Positions 54,748-63,397 of a DNA stretch of 64,000 nt are shown piece after piece. This DNA is from Leptospira haakeii (GTDB lineage: Bacteria > Spirochaetota > Leptospiria > Leptospirales > Leptospiraceae): assembly GCF_002812045.1 (NCBI RefSeq), contig NZ_NPEG01000001.1, positions 248,001-312,000 on the forward strand. Direction: 5' to 3'. A program made the position numbers and the translations under genes. Within the stretch, counting starts at the first letter, position 1. Each line of letters begins with the position of its first letter. The notes below the pieces were generated by a model. The model had not been told where the DNA came from, did no database searches, and worked only from the letters and a program-made list of their open reading frames with translations.

Positions 54748-56073
54748 TTAGAGAATTGCTCCTTGTCTTAATTCTATCCTTCCGGAAAGAATTTCAGATG
54801 TATATTGAAAAGAATTCTTTCTAATCTTTTCTAAATATTCAGTATCCAATCCTAAACTTTCTGCCTTATAATATTCTTCTTTGATGTTAGTCCCGAAAAT
54901 TCCGGGATCATCAGTCGAGATTGTAAATTTCAGATCATTACGAGCAAATCTAACTAAAGGATGATGAGCTTTATCTCGGACCATTCCAATATACTCATTG
55001 GAACTAGGGCAGGATTCTATGACTGCATTCGTTTTTTTGATCCGATCCATACAATACTCTTGAAATGCCTTTGTTTCAGAAACCAGGTTTTCAGTAACGG
55101 AAATTTCTATCTTCTCCTTATGTCGGATCGAATCCAATTCCGATTCGAGTCTTTTTTTAGAAGGCAATTCTCCGTATTTGGAAATTTCTTCCCAATGATC
55201 TAATTGGAATTTGAGAGTATCTTCTCTCTCAGAAACTGGCTCTATAACTTTTTTACCAAGATAAGCGTTCGGATCTAAACCTACTGCAATCGCATGCCCA
55301 AGTCTATGTGCCCCCCATTCAGCCGCCTCTAAAACCCAACGAGAGGCAGATAAAAGAGTTTTGTCTAAGAAAGACTCCCCTACATGATAAAGAACGGTAA
55401 GCGCTGTAGAAGTTTCTGCGATATTATCTTTTTGTATTTCTTTCAAAAATTCCCTTTTATCTTTAGGAGGAAAACCTTCTTCAATATAACAAAAATCTAA
55501 TCCGACTAGGTACTTTTTAATGATGGAATCTTTCTCCATCATCTCTTTTAACATCTCGTATTCTTTAAAAACTTCCCCATCTCTATGTAAGGAAACTACT
55601 AAGCGGGATTTTGCCTTTCCGGAAAGTTCCAATTCAGCTTCTTCAAAACCCTCGCAGGCAGCTAAAGTTTTAGAATAAATCCCTTCATAAGTATCGAGCG
55701 GAGAATACATGATACGATATTCTCCGAATACTACGCCTTCTTCATATTGATCCTTAGTGATATGTTTAGATACAAATTTGATCTCTTGTGGATCGAATTT
55801 AGAAAGTGCAATGATAAGATTGAACTTTGCTTGGAATTCAGGAAAAGGACCTTGATGATTGAATAAATAGATTTTTTTAAAATCCTCCAAAGATTTATAA
55901 TCTTCGAAGAAGGTTTCGGTATTGATGGACTTTCCATAAAGCTCTTGGAAAGGTTTTGTAAAAATTTCCCAACGAGGAGATGGATTGCTCATTCCCATCT
56001 GCCTAAGAAGTTCAGGCTTAAGACTACCGTATAGATGATTATGAAGGTCTGCAAATCCTAAATTAGAATCCAT
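54748..56073 (-). CDS. Adenosine deaminase-family amidohydrolase
   Basis: This TIM-barrel deaminase carries the zinc and catalytic motifs in order: [10 protein letters not shown] (His11, His13), [28 protein letters not shown] and STDDPGIFG. It is 441 residues, about 100 longer than E. coli Add, with extra helical segments. Substrate could be adenosine or a related aminopurine. It is the first gene of a four-gene minus-strand run with an unknown protein and ktrBA. It diverges from the MATE gene. Confidence 0.85.
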   Translation of the reverse strand: MDSNLGFADLHNHLYGSLKPELLRQMGMSNPSPRWEIFTKPFQELYGKSINTETFFEDYKSLEDFKKIYLFNHQGPFPEFQAKFNLIIALSKFDPQEIKFVSKHITKDQYEEGVVFGEYRIMYSPLDTYEGIYSKTLAACEGFEEAELELSGKAKSRLVVSLHRDGEVFKEYEMLKEMMEKDSIIKKYLVGLDFCYIEEGFPPKDKREFLKEIQKDNIAETSTALTVLYHVGESFLDKTLLSASRWVLEAAEWGAHRLGHAIAVGLDPNAYLGKKVIEPVSEREDTLKFQLDHWEEISKYGELPSKKRLESELDSIRHKEKIEISVTENLVSETKAFQEYCMDRIKKTNAVIESCPSSNEYIGMVRDKAHHPLVRFARNDLKFTISTDDPGIFGTNIKEEYYKAESLGLDTEYLEKIRKNSFQYTSEILSGRIELRQGAIL

Positions 56074-56182
56074 ATATTCTTCTACGCTTTTGAGTCATCC
56101 TAACTCTAACGTTACCAGGATAAACCGTTTTTCATGGAAAAAATGTTGTTTGCACAACCCTTCTCTCAAAGCTGGAAACTAC

Positions 56183-57547
56183 TTGGCTTCTTTATATAAA
56201 AAAATACTCAAACTATATCGCCCTAGCCGATTGAACGTTAAAATCCTTTCCTTAGCATTACCTGTTGTTTTCGGAATGCTTAGCCAATCTTTGGTTTGGA
56301 TTACTGATACAGTTATGGTCGGATATCTTGGCCAAAATGCGATCGCGGCAATAGGTATAGGTGGGACCAGTTATTACACTCTTGTTGCATTCCTAATCGG
56401 ATTTTCAATGGGAGTGCAGATCATAGTCGCGAGAAGATTTGGAGAAGGTAAAAGATCCGAGATAGGAAAAGTAGGAATTTCTACACTTTATCTTTCCGTA
56501 TTGTTAGGAAGTTTCTTATCTATATCCGGACCTTTGATTTCAGAATGGATTATGTTTTGGATCGGTCCGGAAAAAACAGTCAATGCGCTCGGTACCGATT
56601 ATTTATATTTTAGATTTATAGGCAGCGGGTTTTATTTTTTAGGATTCTGTTTTAGAGGATTTATGGACGGTCTTGGATTAACCAAGGCAGGTTTTGTCTC
56701 CATGGCTGTGACCACTATCGCAAACATAATTTTTAACTGGATACTGATCTACGGGAATATGGGATTTTCTCCCATGGGGATCGGAGGTGCCGGACTTGCA
56801 TCTTCTATCGCAGGATTCGCAGGACTTTTAGTATTTCCTATATTCTTTTTTTATTATAAATTAGGAAAATATTTTGAAGGAGTAAACCTTCTTCCAAGCA
56901 AAGAACATATGATAGAAATTTTCAAAGTAGGAATCCCCCCGGGTTTTGAAGAAGGATTAGTCAATGTTGCATTTGTGATCTTCTCCAAAATACAAGGATT
57001 GGTCTCTATACTTGCAGTTGCCGCATCCAATGTTCTATTTTCTACATTAAGTTTTGCATTCTTGCCCGGATACGCATTCGGAGTGGCGGCCACAACAATC
57101 TTAGGACAGGCGATGGGAGCTAAAAAATACAAACTAGCTTATCATTCTGCATTTCGCTCCGCATTTATTTCTGCACATGTAATGGGATTCATAGGTTTAT
57201 GTTTTATCTTCTTAGGAAAAATAATCGTGTATGCTATGACCAGAGACCAAGCATTAGTAGAAGAATGTTATCCTGTACTCTTATTACTAGGAGTCATCCA
57301 AATCGGAGACGCATATCATATGGTGATCGGCGCTGCCTTGAGAGGAGCAGGTTTGCAGAACTATGTCTTTAGGGTCTATATTTTTCTCACCTATCTAGTA
57401 ATGCTTCCATTGTCTTATCTTTTCGGGATCGTATGGAAAGGTGGGACCCTTGGGATCTGGGCAGCTATATTCGTTTGGATCGCTTCACTTTCTCTGATTT
57501 TCATCTATGAATTCAGAAAGAAAAATTGGGTAAAAGGGACAGTTTAG
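56183..57547 (+). CDS. MATE-family efflux transporter
   Basis: Twelve-helix MATE exporter. ILSLALPVVFGMLSQSLVWITD opens the first lobe and SFAFLPGYAFGVAATTILGQ AMGAKK the second. I propose the TTG at 56183, with GGA seven bases upstream, giving 454 residues, the family's normal size. An in-frame TTG at 56090 would add 31 residues unlike any MATE N-terminus, including a CC pair, and would leave almost no room for the divergent promoter. The choice is moderate. Substrates are usually cationic drugs or metabolites. Confidence 0.83.
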   Translation: MASLYKKILKLYRPSRLNVKILSLALPVVFGMLSQSLVWITDTVMVGYLGQNAIAAIGIGGTSYYTLVAFLIGFSMGVQIIVARRFGEGKRSEIGKVGISTLYLSVLLGSFLSISGPLISEWIMFWIGPEKTVNALGTDYLYFRFIGSGFYFLGFCFRGFMDGLGLTKAGFVSMAVTTIANIIFNWILIYGNMGFSPMGIGGAGLASSIAGFAGLLVFPIFFFYYKLGKYFEGVNLLPSKEHMIEIFKVGIPPGFEEGLVNVAFVIFSKIQGLVSILAVAASNVLFSTLSFAFLPGYAFGVAATTILGQAMGAKKYKLAYHSAFRSAFISAHVMGFIGLCFIFLGKIIVYAMTRDQALVEECYPVLLLLGVIQIGDAYHMVIGAALRGAGLQNYVFRVYIFLTYLVMLPLSYLFGIVWKGGTLGIWAAIFVWIASLSLIFIYEFRKKNWVKGTV

Positions 57548-57646
57548 ATCTCTTATTGTAAGTCCTACAAATATTGGAATTTCAGACCAGTTTGATAATC
57601 TAATCCTTCTTGCCCCAATAACAAAGCCGGGGTTTTTGGTTCCAGA

Positions 57647-58669
57647 ATGAAAAAGGCGCTAATTACAGGGATCACTGGACAAGACGGATCCTATCTTACC
57701 GAACTTCTTTTGGAAAAAAAATACGAAGTACACGGGATAGTCCGTAGAACCAGCTCTTTAAACCGGGATCGGATCGAACATTTAAGAGGAAACCCTCACC
57801 TTTTTCTGCATTATGGAGACTTAACCGATTCCAGTAACCTAAACAGGGTTTTGGAAAAAGTCCAACCGGATGAAATTTATAATCTAGCAGCTCAATCTCA
57901 CGTAGGAGTTTCTTTCGAAGTTCCTGAATACACTGCAGAAGTTGATGCAGTCGGAACTTTGAGAATTTTAGATGCGATCAAACAAACTGGAGTAAAGTCC
58001 AGATTTTACCAAGCTTCTACTTCAGAATTGTACGGAAAAGTTCAGGCAGTTCCTCAAGACGAAAAAACTCCATTCTATCCAAGATCACCTTACGCAGTCG
58101 CAAAATTATATGCATACTGGGCGGTAGTAAATTATAGAGAAGCATTCGGATTACATGCCTCCAACGGAATTTTATTTAATCATGAATCTCCAAGAAGGGG
58201 AGAAGGTTTCGTAACTAGAAAAATCACTCTGGGAGTTGCGGGGCTTGTTTCAGGAAAAGGTGGCCCTATCCATTTAGGGAACCTGGATGCAAAAAGAGAC
58301 TGGGGATACGCGCCGGATTACGTAAACATGATGTGGATGATGTTACAACAATCAGAACCGGATGATTACGTAGTTGCAACCAACGAAACACATACAGTAA
58401 GAGAATTTATCGAAGAATCCTTTAGACACCTAGACGTCCAAGTGGAATGGAAAGGAAAAGGAGACCAAGAGAAAGGTTATAATAAGAAGGACGGAAAACT
58501 TTTAATCGTAGTAGATCCTTCTTTCTATAGACCAACCGAAGTGGAACTTTTGATCGGAGATCCGGCAAAAGCAAAAGCAAAACTTGGTTGGGAACCTAAG
58601 GTTAAGTTCAAAGAACTAGTAGAGATCATGATCAAAGCGGATTGTAAAGCCGCAGGAATTAATATCTAA
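57647..58669 (+). CDS. gmd: GDP-mannose 4,6-dehydratase
   Basis: NADP-dependent first enzyme of GDP-fucose, GDP-rhamnose and related sugar synthesis. The nucleotide motif [10 protein letters not shown] is at 8-17, [14 protein letters not shown] follows, and the catalytic Y-x-x-x-K is in [12 protein letters not shown]. The segment [18 protein letters not shown] is characteristic of GMD. Length 340 is typical. The GDP-4-keto-6-deoxymannose it makes would feed O-antigen synthesis, but no partner reductase is adjacent. An upstream CCCC/GGGG pair with T bases at about 57611-57634 is a weak terminator candidate for the MATE gene. Confidence 0.96.
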   Translation: MKKALITGITGQDGSYLTELLLEKKYEVHGIVRRTSSLNRDRIEHLRGNPHLFLHYGDLTDSSNLNRVLEKVQPDEIYNLAAQSHVGVSFEVPEYTAEVDAVGTLRILDAIKQTGVKSRFYQASTSELYGKVQAVPQDEKTPFYPRSPYAVAKLYAYWAVVNYREAFGLHASNGILFNHESPRRGEGFVTRKITLGVAGLVSGKGGPIHLGNLDAKRDWGYAPDYVNMMWMMLQQSEPDDYVVATNETHTVREFIEESFRHLDVQVEWKGKGDQEKGYNKKDGKLLIVVDPSFYRPTEVELLIGDPAKAKAKLGWEPKVKFKELVEIMIKADCKAAGINI

Positions 58670-58685
58670 GAGGGGCTCTGCTCAC

Positions 58686-59306
58686 TCACATCCAGGGCCC
58701 GTGGTCCCTCCAAAGATACCAAGATAAGATTGTCCTATACGGAGAAAACCCCGCTGTAAATTTTAAGATCTCCTTCTTAGAATTCTCATCAATTCCGAAA
58801 TTCCTTTGGATTGCCTTTCTTAAGATAAGATCGTTGAGAGAAAAATGATCCCAGCGATCCAAAGAGAACATCAAGACCATTTCCGCAGTCCATGGTCCGA
58901 CTCCTTTCAAACTACAAAGCAATTCCAAAACTTCTTGATCGTTCAATTTAACAAGCTTACGATCCGAGATCGTTCCATCCAAATAAGCCTCCGCGATCCT
59001 TTTAATCGTTTCGCTCTTTGCAACTGAAAGGCCTGCTTTGCGAAGTTTCGCAACTGATAAACCTGCAAGTATTTTCGGGTCCGGGAATTTCTTTCCATTT
59101 CCATAATATTCTTTGACTCTGGCTTCCATGGTAGCTGCAGCCTTGCCGGAAAGCTGCTGGCTGATCACCGCTCTGAGAAGAACCGCATAAGGTTTCCCCA
59201 TCATCTCCAAGGTGCAGGGGCCAACATTCTCAATAATATGTTTGAGTTTCGGATCCTTCTTCTTGAGCCAGAGTACGGCCTTGCGTAATCTCGCTTCGCG
59301 ATCCAT
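58686..59306 (-). CDS. DNA-3-methyladenine glycosylase II-like (AlkA) HhH-GPD protein
   Basis: Base-excision repair glycosylase of 206 residues. The helix-hairpin-helix LCSLKGVGPWTAEMVLMFSL is followed by the catalytic Asp in FSLNDL. The N-terminal ISQQLSGKAAATMEARV is the classic AlkA/Mag start. It lacks the N-terminal TATA-like domain of E. coli AlkA, as in many bacterial Mag enzymes. It lies 11 bases downstream of the cyclic-nucleotide-binding gene, on the same strand. Confidence 0.87.
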   Translation of the reverse strand: MDREARLRKAVLWLKKKDPKLKHIIENVGPCTLEMMGKPYAVLLRAVISQQLSGKAAATMEARVKEYYGNGKKFPDPKILAGLSVAKLRKAGLSVAKSETIKRIAEAYLDGTISDRKLVKLNDQEVLELLCSLKGVGPWTAEMVLMFSLDRWDHFSLNDLILRKAIQRNFGIDENSKKEILKFTAGFSPYRTILSWYLWRDHGPWM

Positions 59307-59317
59307 AAGCGCCTAGA

Positions 59318-60535
59318 CTAAGCTCTCTTTTTAATCTTAGCGTCTATCTGTGATTTTTTGCGGAAGGCTTGTACTAATTTTTCTAATTCTACAAGATCCG
59401 TGCAGGAGATTTTTCCCTGATCCAATTTGATAAATTTATTTTTAGAGATTAGATCCAGAACTAGATTCTCATCCTTAGGATAAGTCAATCCGACCATCTT
59501 GATTAAATCTTTAGTACCAATCTCGAAATTATAGGTGGATTTAGGAATGACTTTAACTCTGTTTTTCTCAACAAGAGTGAGTAACGTATCCGCTACCCTT
59601 CCTTGAGGATCGGAAATAAGCAAGTTAGCAAGCTGTTTATATGCCGTCCAAATCCTTTCCGAAAGAAGGGTAATCAATCTAGTTGCCAACTGAGGCTGAG
59701 CCTTAACCATTCCTTCAAAGTTGGCTTTATTGATCGCGAGAAGTTGAACTTCTCCCCATGCGATCGCAGAAGCGGATCTAGGTTTATTATCTAAGAGTGC
59801 CATCTCTCCAAAAATGTCCCCGCTTTGTAAAACAGCGAGAAGCACTTCGTTAGAGTCTACAATCTTAGTGATCTTTACTCTTCCATGTTGGATGATATAC
59901 AATTCTCTGCCAGGCTCGTGCTCGCAGAAGATCATCTCATTATCACCGTAAGCACGGTTAAACTTTGTATAATCGATCGGAGGAGGAGCAACAGGCTGAT
60001 TGACTGTTTGTAATTTTAATTTTGCCTGAGTCGCATATTGACCATTAGGAAGATATTGCAGATATTTTTGGAAAGCGTAAGCAGCGTGAAGAGTGTTCTT
60101 CTGGTTGAAATAATATTCTCCGATCGCAAATAATTGGTTCGGATCTTCTTCTATGGCTGTACGGAAAGACAGACGAGTAATCGTAGAATCGAACTGTCTG
60201 AGTTTCATGGAGAAGTAGCGAATGATCTTCATTGCTACCGGAGTATTTTTTTGGATTAGAGTTCCGAACTGATCGTAACTTACCTGAATTAAGGAAACAT
60301 CAGTTAAAGCGATCGCGGATTCGATCTGAGCATGCTGGCTCATCGCAGCTACTACTCCGAAAAAATCTCCAGGTCCCAAAAGTTGGTTTGGATCCTCACC
60401 TACTACTTGGTTCTCGCGGGTGACCCTAACCTTGCCTTGTCGGATGATAAAGAAATTATGGGCTTCTTTCTTGCCTTCGACGATGACATAGGACCCTTTC
60501 GGGTAATTCACGATTTGAAAGAAGCCGTTGGACAT
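59318..60535 (-). CDS. Double cyclic-nucleotide-binding regulator with central TPR-like part and winged helix
   Basis: The 405-residue architecture is CNB1 (about 10-120), a short TPR-like segment (FAIGEYYFNQKNTLHAAYAFQKYL), CNB2 (about 195-310) and a C-terminal helix-turn-helix-like region (about 325-390). CNB2 keeps the phosphate-binding cassette (GDIFGEMALLDNKPRSASA). CNB1 has lost it: FFGVVAAMSQHAQIESA lacks the Glu and the Arg. Only CNB2 should bind cAMP or cGMP; CNB1 may bind protein or another ligand. I infer a transcription regulator or signalling adaptor. No adenylate cyclase is in the window. Confidence 0.75.
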   Translation of the reverse strand: MSNGFFQIVNYPKGSYVIVEGKKEAHNFFIIRQGKVRVTRENQVVGEDPNQLLGPGDFFGVVAAMSQHAQIESAIALTDVSLIQVSYDQFGTLIQKNTPVAMKIIRYFSMKLRQFDSTITRLSFRTAIEEDPNQLFAIGEYYFNQKNTLHAAYAFQKYLQYLPNGQYATQAKLKLQTVNQPVAPPPIDYTKFNRAYGDNEMIFCEHEPGRELYIIQHGRVKITKIVDSNEVLLAVLQSGDIFGEMALLDNKPRSASAIAWGEVQLLAINKANFEGMVKAQPQLATRLITLLSERIWTAYKQLANLLISDPQGRVADTLLTLVEKNRVKVIPKSTYNFEIGTKDLIKMVGLTYPKDENLVLDLISKNKFIKLDQGKISCTDLVELEKLVQAFRKKSQIDAKIKKRA

Positions 60536-60631
60536 ACTTACCAGAGATTAAAAAATTCTTCCGTGGGAATTCAACTATAAACTAGTATCGGCTCGAGATG
60601 AGGGAATTCGGACTGAAATCCGAGTATTTCC

Positions 60632-61222
60632 TTATTTTTCGCGACAAGATTCCCCTTCCGGAGAAGATTCTTCCCCATCCGAAAGTAGATCGATACCGGA
60701 GAATTCCAGGGCGGCTTTTTCTGCCATAGCTCTGGAGTAAGATTGCCTGCAAATAGAGGAGAAAATCTGCTTCGCCTGGTCGATTTCTCCCATCTTGGCC
60801 AGTAGCCGCCCGGCTTCCAAGTAGGATTCTAACCCGAATTCTCCAGTTGGCTCCATTTTATAAAGGTCCAGACTGACTTCTAAAGCTTTCTCAGGACGAT
60901 CTAACTTTAGAAAACAATCTTTGAGAAGCCCGAGTACCCTGTTTTTTTTAGGATTTCCTGGATAGAGGACCAGAAAGTTACGAAGACTTTCCGCTGCCTT
61001 GTAAAAACGACGGTCCTTATATGCTTCTTCAGCAATCCTAAACAAAATGTCGGGATCAGAAGGTCCTTGCTTGGAAGGATTTTCCCCTTGCCCAAATGCA
61101 GAGAAGGAGAATGAAAAAATAAGAAGGAATAAGACTAGGATTCGGGAGAAACAAAACACTTTCGAAGAAGTGTTCGAGAAAAAGGCAAAACGTATGCCCT
61201 TAAAATAAAATCCGGAAAACAA
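60632..61222 (-). CDS. Secreted TPR-repeat protein
   Basis: The product has a signal peptide ending near FSAFG-QGE and a region with about three tetratricopeptide repeats (SDPDILFRIAEEAYKDRR and following; FYKAAESLRNFLVLYPGN; KALEVSLDLYKMEP), then a Glu/Ser-rich acidic tail. It should form a periplasmic helical scaffold. The start is uncertain: TTG at 61222 lies inside a 16-base inverted repeat, while an in-frame GTG at 61159 would give a shorter signal. 96 bases separate it from the cyclic-nucleotide-binding gene. Confidence 0.7.
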   Translation of the reverse strand: MFSGFYFKGIRFAFFSNTSSKVFCFSRILVLFLLIFSFSFSAFGQGENPSKQGPSDPDILFRIAEEAYKDRRFYKAAESLRNFLVLYPGNPKKNRVLGLLKDCFLKLDRPEKALEVSLDLYKMEPTGEFGLESYLEAGRLLAKMGEIDQAKQIFSSICRQSYSRAMAEKAALEFSGIDLLSDGEESSPEGESCREK

Positions 61223-61278
61223 GAGTACCTACCAGAGCTAAGCTCTATATAGATTATCAGTCGTTTTCCGGATTTTAT
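61205..61278. promoter_or_regulatory. 16-base perfect inverted repeat with nested hairpin
   Basis: The 16-base arm starting at 61205 (ATAAAATCCGGAAAAC) is a perfect complement of the arm at 61263-61278. The 42-base loop contains a second hairpin, AGAGCT-A-AGCTCT (61234-61246). Read on the minus strand the right arm is followed by ATTTTA, so it may end the upstream transcript. It also covers the proposed TTG start of the TPR gene. Confidence 0.5.
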
Positions 61279-61281
61279 GAA

Positions 61282-61566
61282 TTACTTTTTTTTATCTATT
61301 TTCTTCCGGTGGAATTCGCAGAGGCGATACAACCTGCCAGTAGACGGATTTTTTTTACCTACTTTAGTGCCGCAGACGATACAAAGACCTTCTTTCCTTC
61401 TCCTTTGGTAAAGGAGCTGAACCCTCTCTGCCCCAGACAGGTTGTATTTACTAACCTGAATGCGAAATCCTTTGTAGAGGTAATTACCGATCGCTTCAAC
61501 AGCTTGAGTTTTTACCCCGGCGATGATTTTTTCTAAATCATCGTTAGTGACTTTCTTTGGTTTCAT
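61282..61566 (-). CDS. Small basic protein with CxxC...CxxH zinc-finger-like end
   Basis: This 94-residue, lysine-rich protein (ATG at 61566; a TTG at 61587 would add seven) has a C-terminal CIVCG...LCEFHRKKIDKKK. The spacing C-x2-C, about 20 residues, C-x2-H suits one zinc ion, as in small nucleic-acid-binding proteins. The family is unrecognised. A near-palindrome (TGTTA...TAACA) at 61569-61585 immediately upstream may be an operator. Downstream lies the 16-base inverted repeat. Confidence 0.6.
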   Translation of the reverse strand: MKPKKVTNDDLEKIIAGVKTQAVEAIGNYLYKGFRIQVSKYNLSGAERVQLLYQRRRKEGLCIVCGTKVGKKNPSTGRLYRLCEFHRKKIDKKK

Positions 61567-62037
61567 AAATGTTAACTGACGTAACAACAGTTATATTCTT
61601 ACAAAGATAGTAAAGTGTTTTTAATTTTCCGCATAACACTGCATAAAATTTTTTGACAAAACTTGTATTAGGTTACTGTTTTTTTAATAAATTTCTTCGT
61701 CTTAGGGAGCCTCTGTTTCGGCTAACGATTAACAATTAAAATATTCGATTATTTCGCCCGGGGCAACGTTAAGTCGTTTTACATCAATTCTCAATAAATA
61801 TGGAAATTTATTTCCAAAGCTCTGACATATAACGGATGTTTCATTAGACGATCGTAGCAAAATAAAAATACTTAAACTAACGATAGAAAGCCGAGCCTTA
61901 AGGGATAAAGAAAGGGCTTTTATAACTAGATAAAAAATCGTTACCTGAAGGCTCGAACGCCAAAATTACATTTTTTAACGATAGATTTTTTTCGGAAAAT
62001 AAGTCATATTATATGGCAGATCGGTTTTAAAATTATT
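61567..62037. other. 471-base AT-rich intergenic region, no gene seen
   Basis: No credible ORF. It holds a perfect -35-like TTGACA at 61653-61658 without a clear -10, a direct repeat GCATAA (61631, 61641), and two structures near the plus-strand lipoprotein gene. One pairs CGAGCCTT (61892-61899) with AAGGCTCG (61948-61955). The other, AAAGCC/GGCTTT (61888-61893 and 61915-61920), is followed by T bases, like a terminator. A short untranslated RNA here is possible but unsupported otherwise. Confidence 0.5.
61888..61955. repeat. Overlapping inverted repeats in the intergenic region
   Basis: CGAGCCTT (61892) complements AAGGCTCG (61948). The nested AAAGCC/GGCTTT pair, with a T-rich tail at 61915-61922, cannot form at the same time as the first pair. 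Confidence 0.4.
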
Positions 62038-62637
62038 ATGAAAACAAATGTTCATATATTGATGATCTTTCTGGCCTTCTTCCAACTAACTTATTGTTCC
62101 AAATCGCCTCAGGAAAAAGTAAAAACTATACTTTCAGATGCGCAATTAAGCGAAGAAGAAAAGATCAAAATGGCTGCATTCGCATTATTCGGCGAAAGAT
62201 TGAAAGAAATCGATCTAGTCAAAGTCCAAGACGAGAAAGGAGCCAAATTCGAAGTCTATTTAGGATTCGGAGGAACGTCTGCACTTACATTCCTAGGTTC
62301 GGAAAAATATTCAGATCATATGAAATTGGAATTAGCGCTTGGGGCATATAAATTCCTACAATCGTTGCAAGGATTTCGTTTCGGAAAATATAGAATGAGC
62401 CTGATCAAACCATTCTTCATTAAAAATGGAGAAGCAAGAGGCGCAGAAGAATTCGAGATCTATAGATTCCGAGCAGAAGGAGAAGATCTAAAAAATGTAG
62501 CGGGTTTCAAAGAGACTGACGCATTCTCTTCTGATAATTACGATGTACCTTCTGAAAAGGTAGTAACAGTTTTAAAAAATATGATAGATCATTGGCAAGT
62601 GGAATTGGACCAATTTGCAAGAGTAGAGATCAAGTAA
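62038..62637 (+). CDS. Lipoprotein of unknown function
   Basis: A 199-residue protein with a lipoprotein signal (LAFFQLTYC, Cys20). The mature part begins with a charged helix (SPQEKVKTILSDAQLSEEEK). A mixed alpha/beta region with KFEVYLGFGGTSALTFLG and KYRMSLIKPFFIKNGEARG follows. I recognise no family. ATG without a clear ribosome-binding site. Its end overlaps the convergent GDPD gene by eight bases. Confidence 0.65.
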   Translation: MKTNVHILMIFLAFFQLTYCSKSPQEKVKTILSDAQLSEEEKIKMAAFALFGERLKEIDLVKVQDEKGAKFEVYLGFGGTSALTFLGSEKYSDHMKLELALGAYKFLQSLQGFRFGKYRMSLIKPFFIKNGEARGAEEFEIYRFRAEGEDLKNVAGFKETDAFSSDNYDVPSEKVVTVLKNMIDHWQVELDQFARVEIK

Positions 62638-63397
62638 GCAAGGATCTCATTCTTTTGGGGTAATTCGTAAAAATCCCATCCACTCCCAAATCAATTCCGA
62701 ACTTCAATTCTTCTTCCGTATTCAAAGTATAAACTAAAACCTTAAAACCTTCTTTCTGGATCTTGGAAACCGTTTCCTTATCCAAACCCTTTGCAGAAAG
62801 ATTCAAACTGAATGCATTCAATCTAAAACCTAGCTCCAGTGCTTCCACCCAAGAGGAAGTTTCTTCTCCGATCAAGATGCCAAGTTTTGCCTCTATGGAT
62901 AATTCTCTGAGCCTTACCAACGAATCCCAACAGAAGGAAGAGAATAATGTTTTATAAAAGAGAGAATTCCGTTTTGTATAATCGATCAGTTCTTGTTCGA
63001 TAGGAGTTTCGATCGGGATTTCTTCATAAGCGCCTGATTTGATCTCCACATTTAAGCCGATATTTTTGGACTTTAGATATTCCCAGACTTCCCAAAGATC
63101 CGGAATCTTCTCCCCTTTAAATCTTGGGTCTTTCCAAGAGCCTGCATCCGCCTTACGGATCATATCAAATGGAAGTAGTTTAACCTCTCCTTTATGATCT
63201 GTGGTTCTATCTAACGTATCATCGTGAATGACTACTATTTTTCCGTCAGCAGAATGGATAATGTCCAGCTCTATCCAATCCGCCTTAAGCTCCCAGGCAT
63301 TTCGGAAAGAACTCATTGTATTTTCAGGATATTCTCCGCTATCTCCTCTATGAGCAATTACCCAAGGTTTAGGAAGAAGGAAAGGATCCGAATTCAT
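62630..63397 (-). CDS. Glycerophosphodiester phosphodiesterase
   Basis: GDPD hydrolyses deacylated phospholipids to glycerol-3-phosphate. The signature HRGDSGEYPENTMSSF gives the catalytic His and the Glu, the second site is IELDIIHSADGKIVVIHDD, and a C-terminal VDGIFTNYP closes the barrel. At 255 residues, without a signal peptide, it is the cytoplasmic UgpQ type. Its ATG overlaps the stop of the upstream barrel gene by one base (TAATG), implying coupling. Confidence 0.93.
   Translation of the reverse strand: MNSDPFLLPKPWVIAHRGDSGEYPENTMSSFRNAWELKADWIELDIIHSADGKIVVIHDDTLDRTTDHKGEVKLLPFDMIRKADAGSWKDPRFKGEKIPDLWEVWEYLKSKNIGLNVEIKSGAYEEIPIETPIEQELIDYTKRNSLFYKTLFSSFCWDSLVRLRELSIEAKLGILIGEETSSWVEALELGFRLNAFSLNLSAKGLDKETVSKIQKEGFKVLVYTLNTEEELKFGIDLGVDGIFTNYPKRMRSLLT

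Noticed and set aside
57611..57634. Terminator after the MATE gene (CCCC...GGGG with T run)
   Set aside because: Only four GC pairs with a long loop; kept as a weak note, not as a feature.
61653..61681. Full sigma70 promoter built on TTGACA
   Set aside because: The -35 is perfect but no acceptable -10 lies 16-18 bases downstream.
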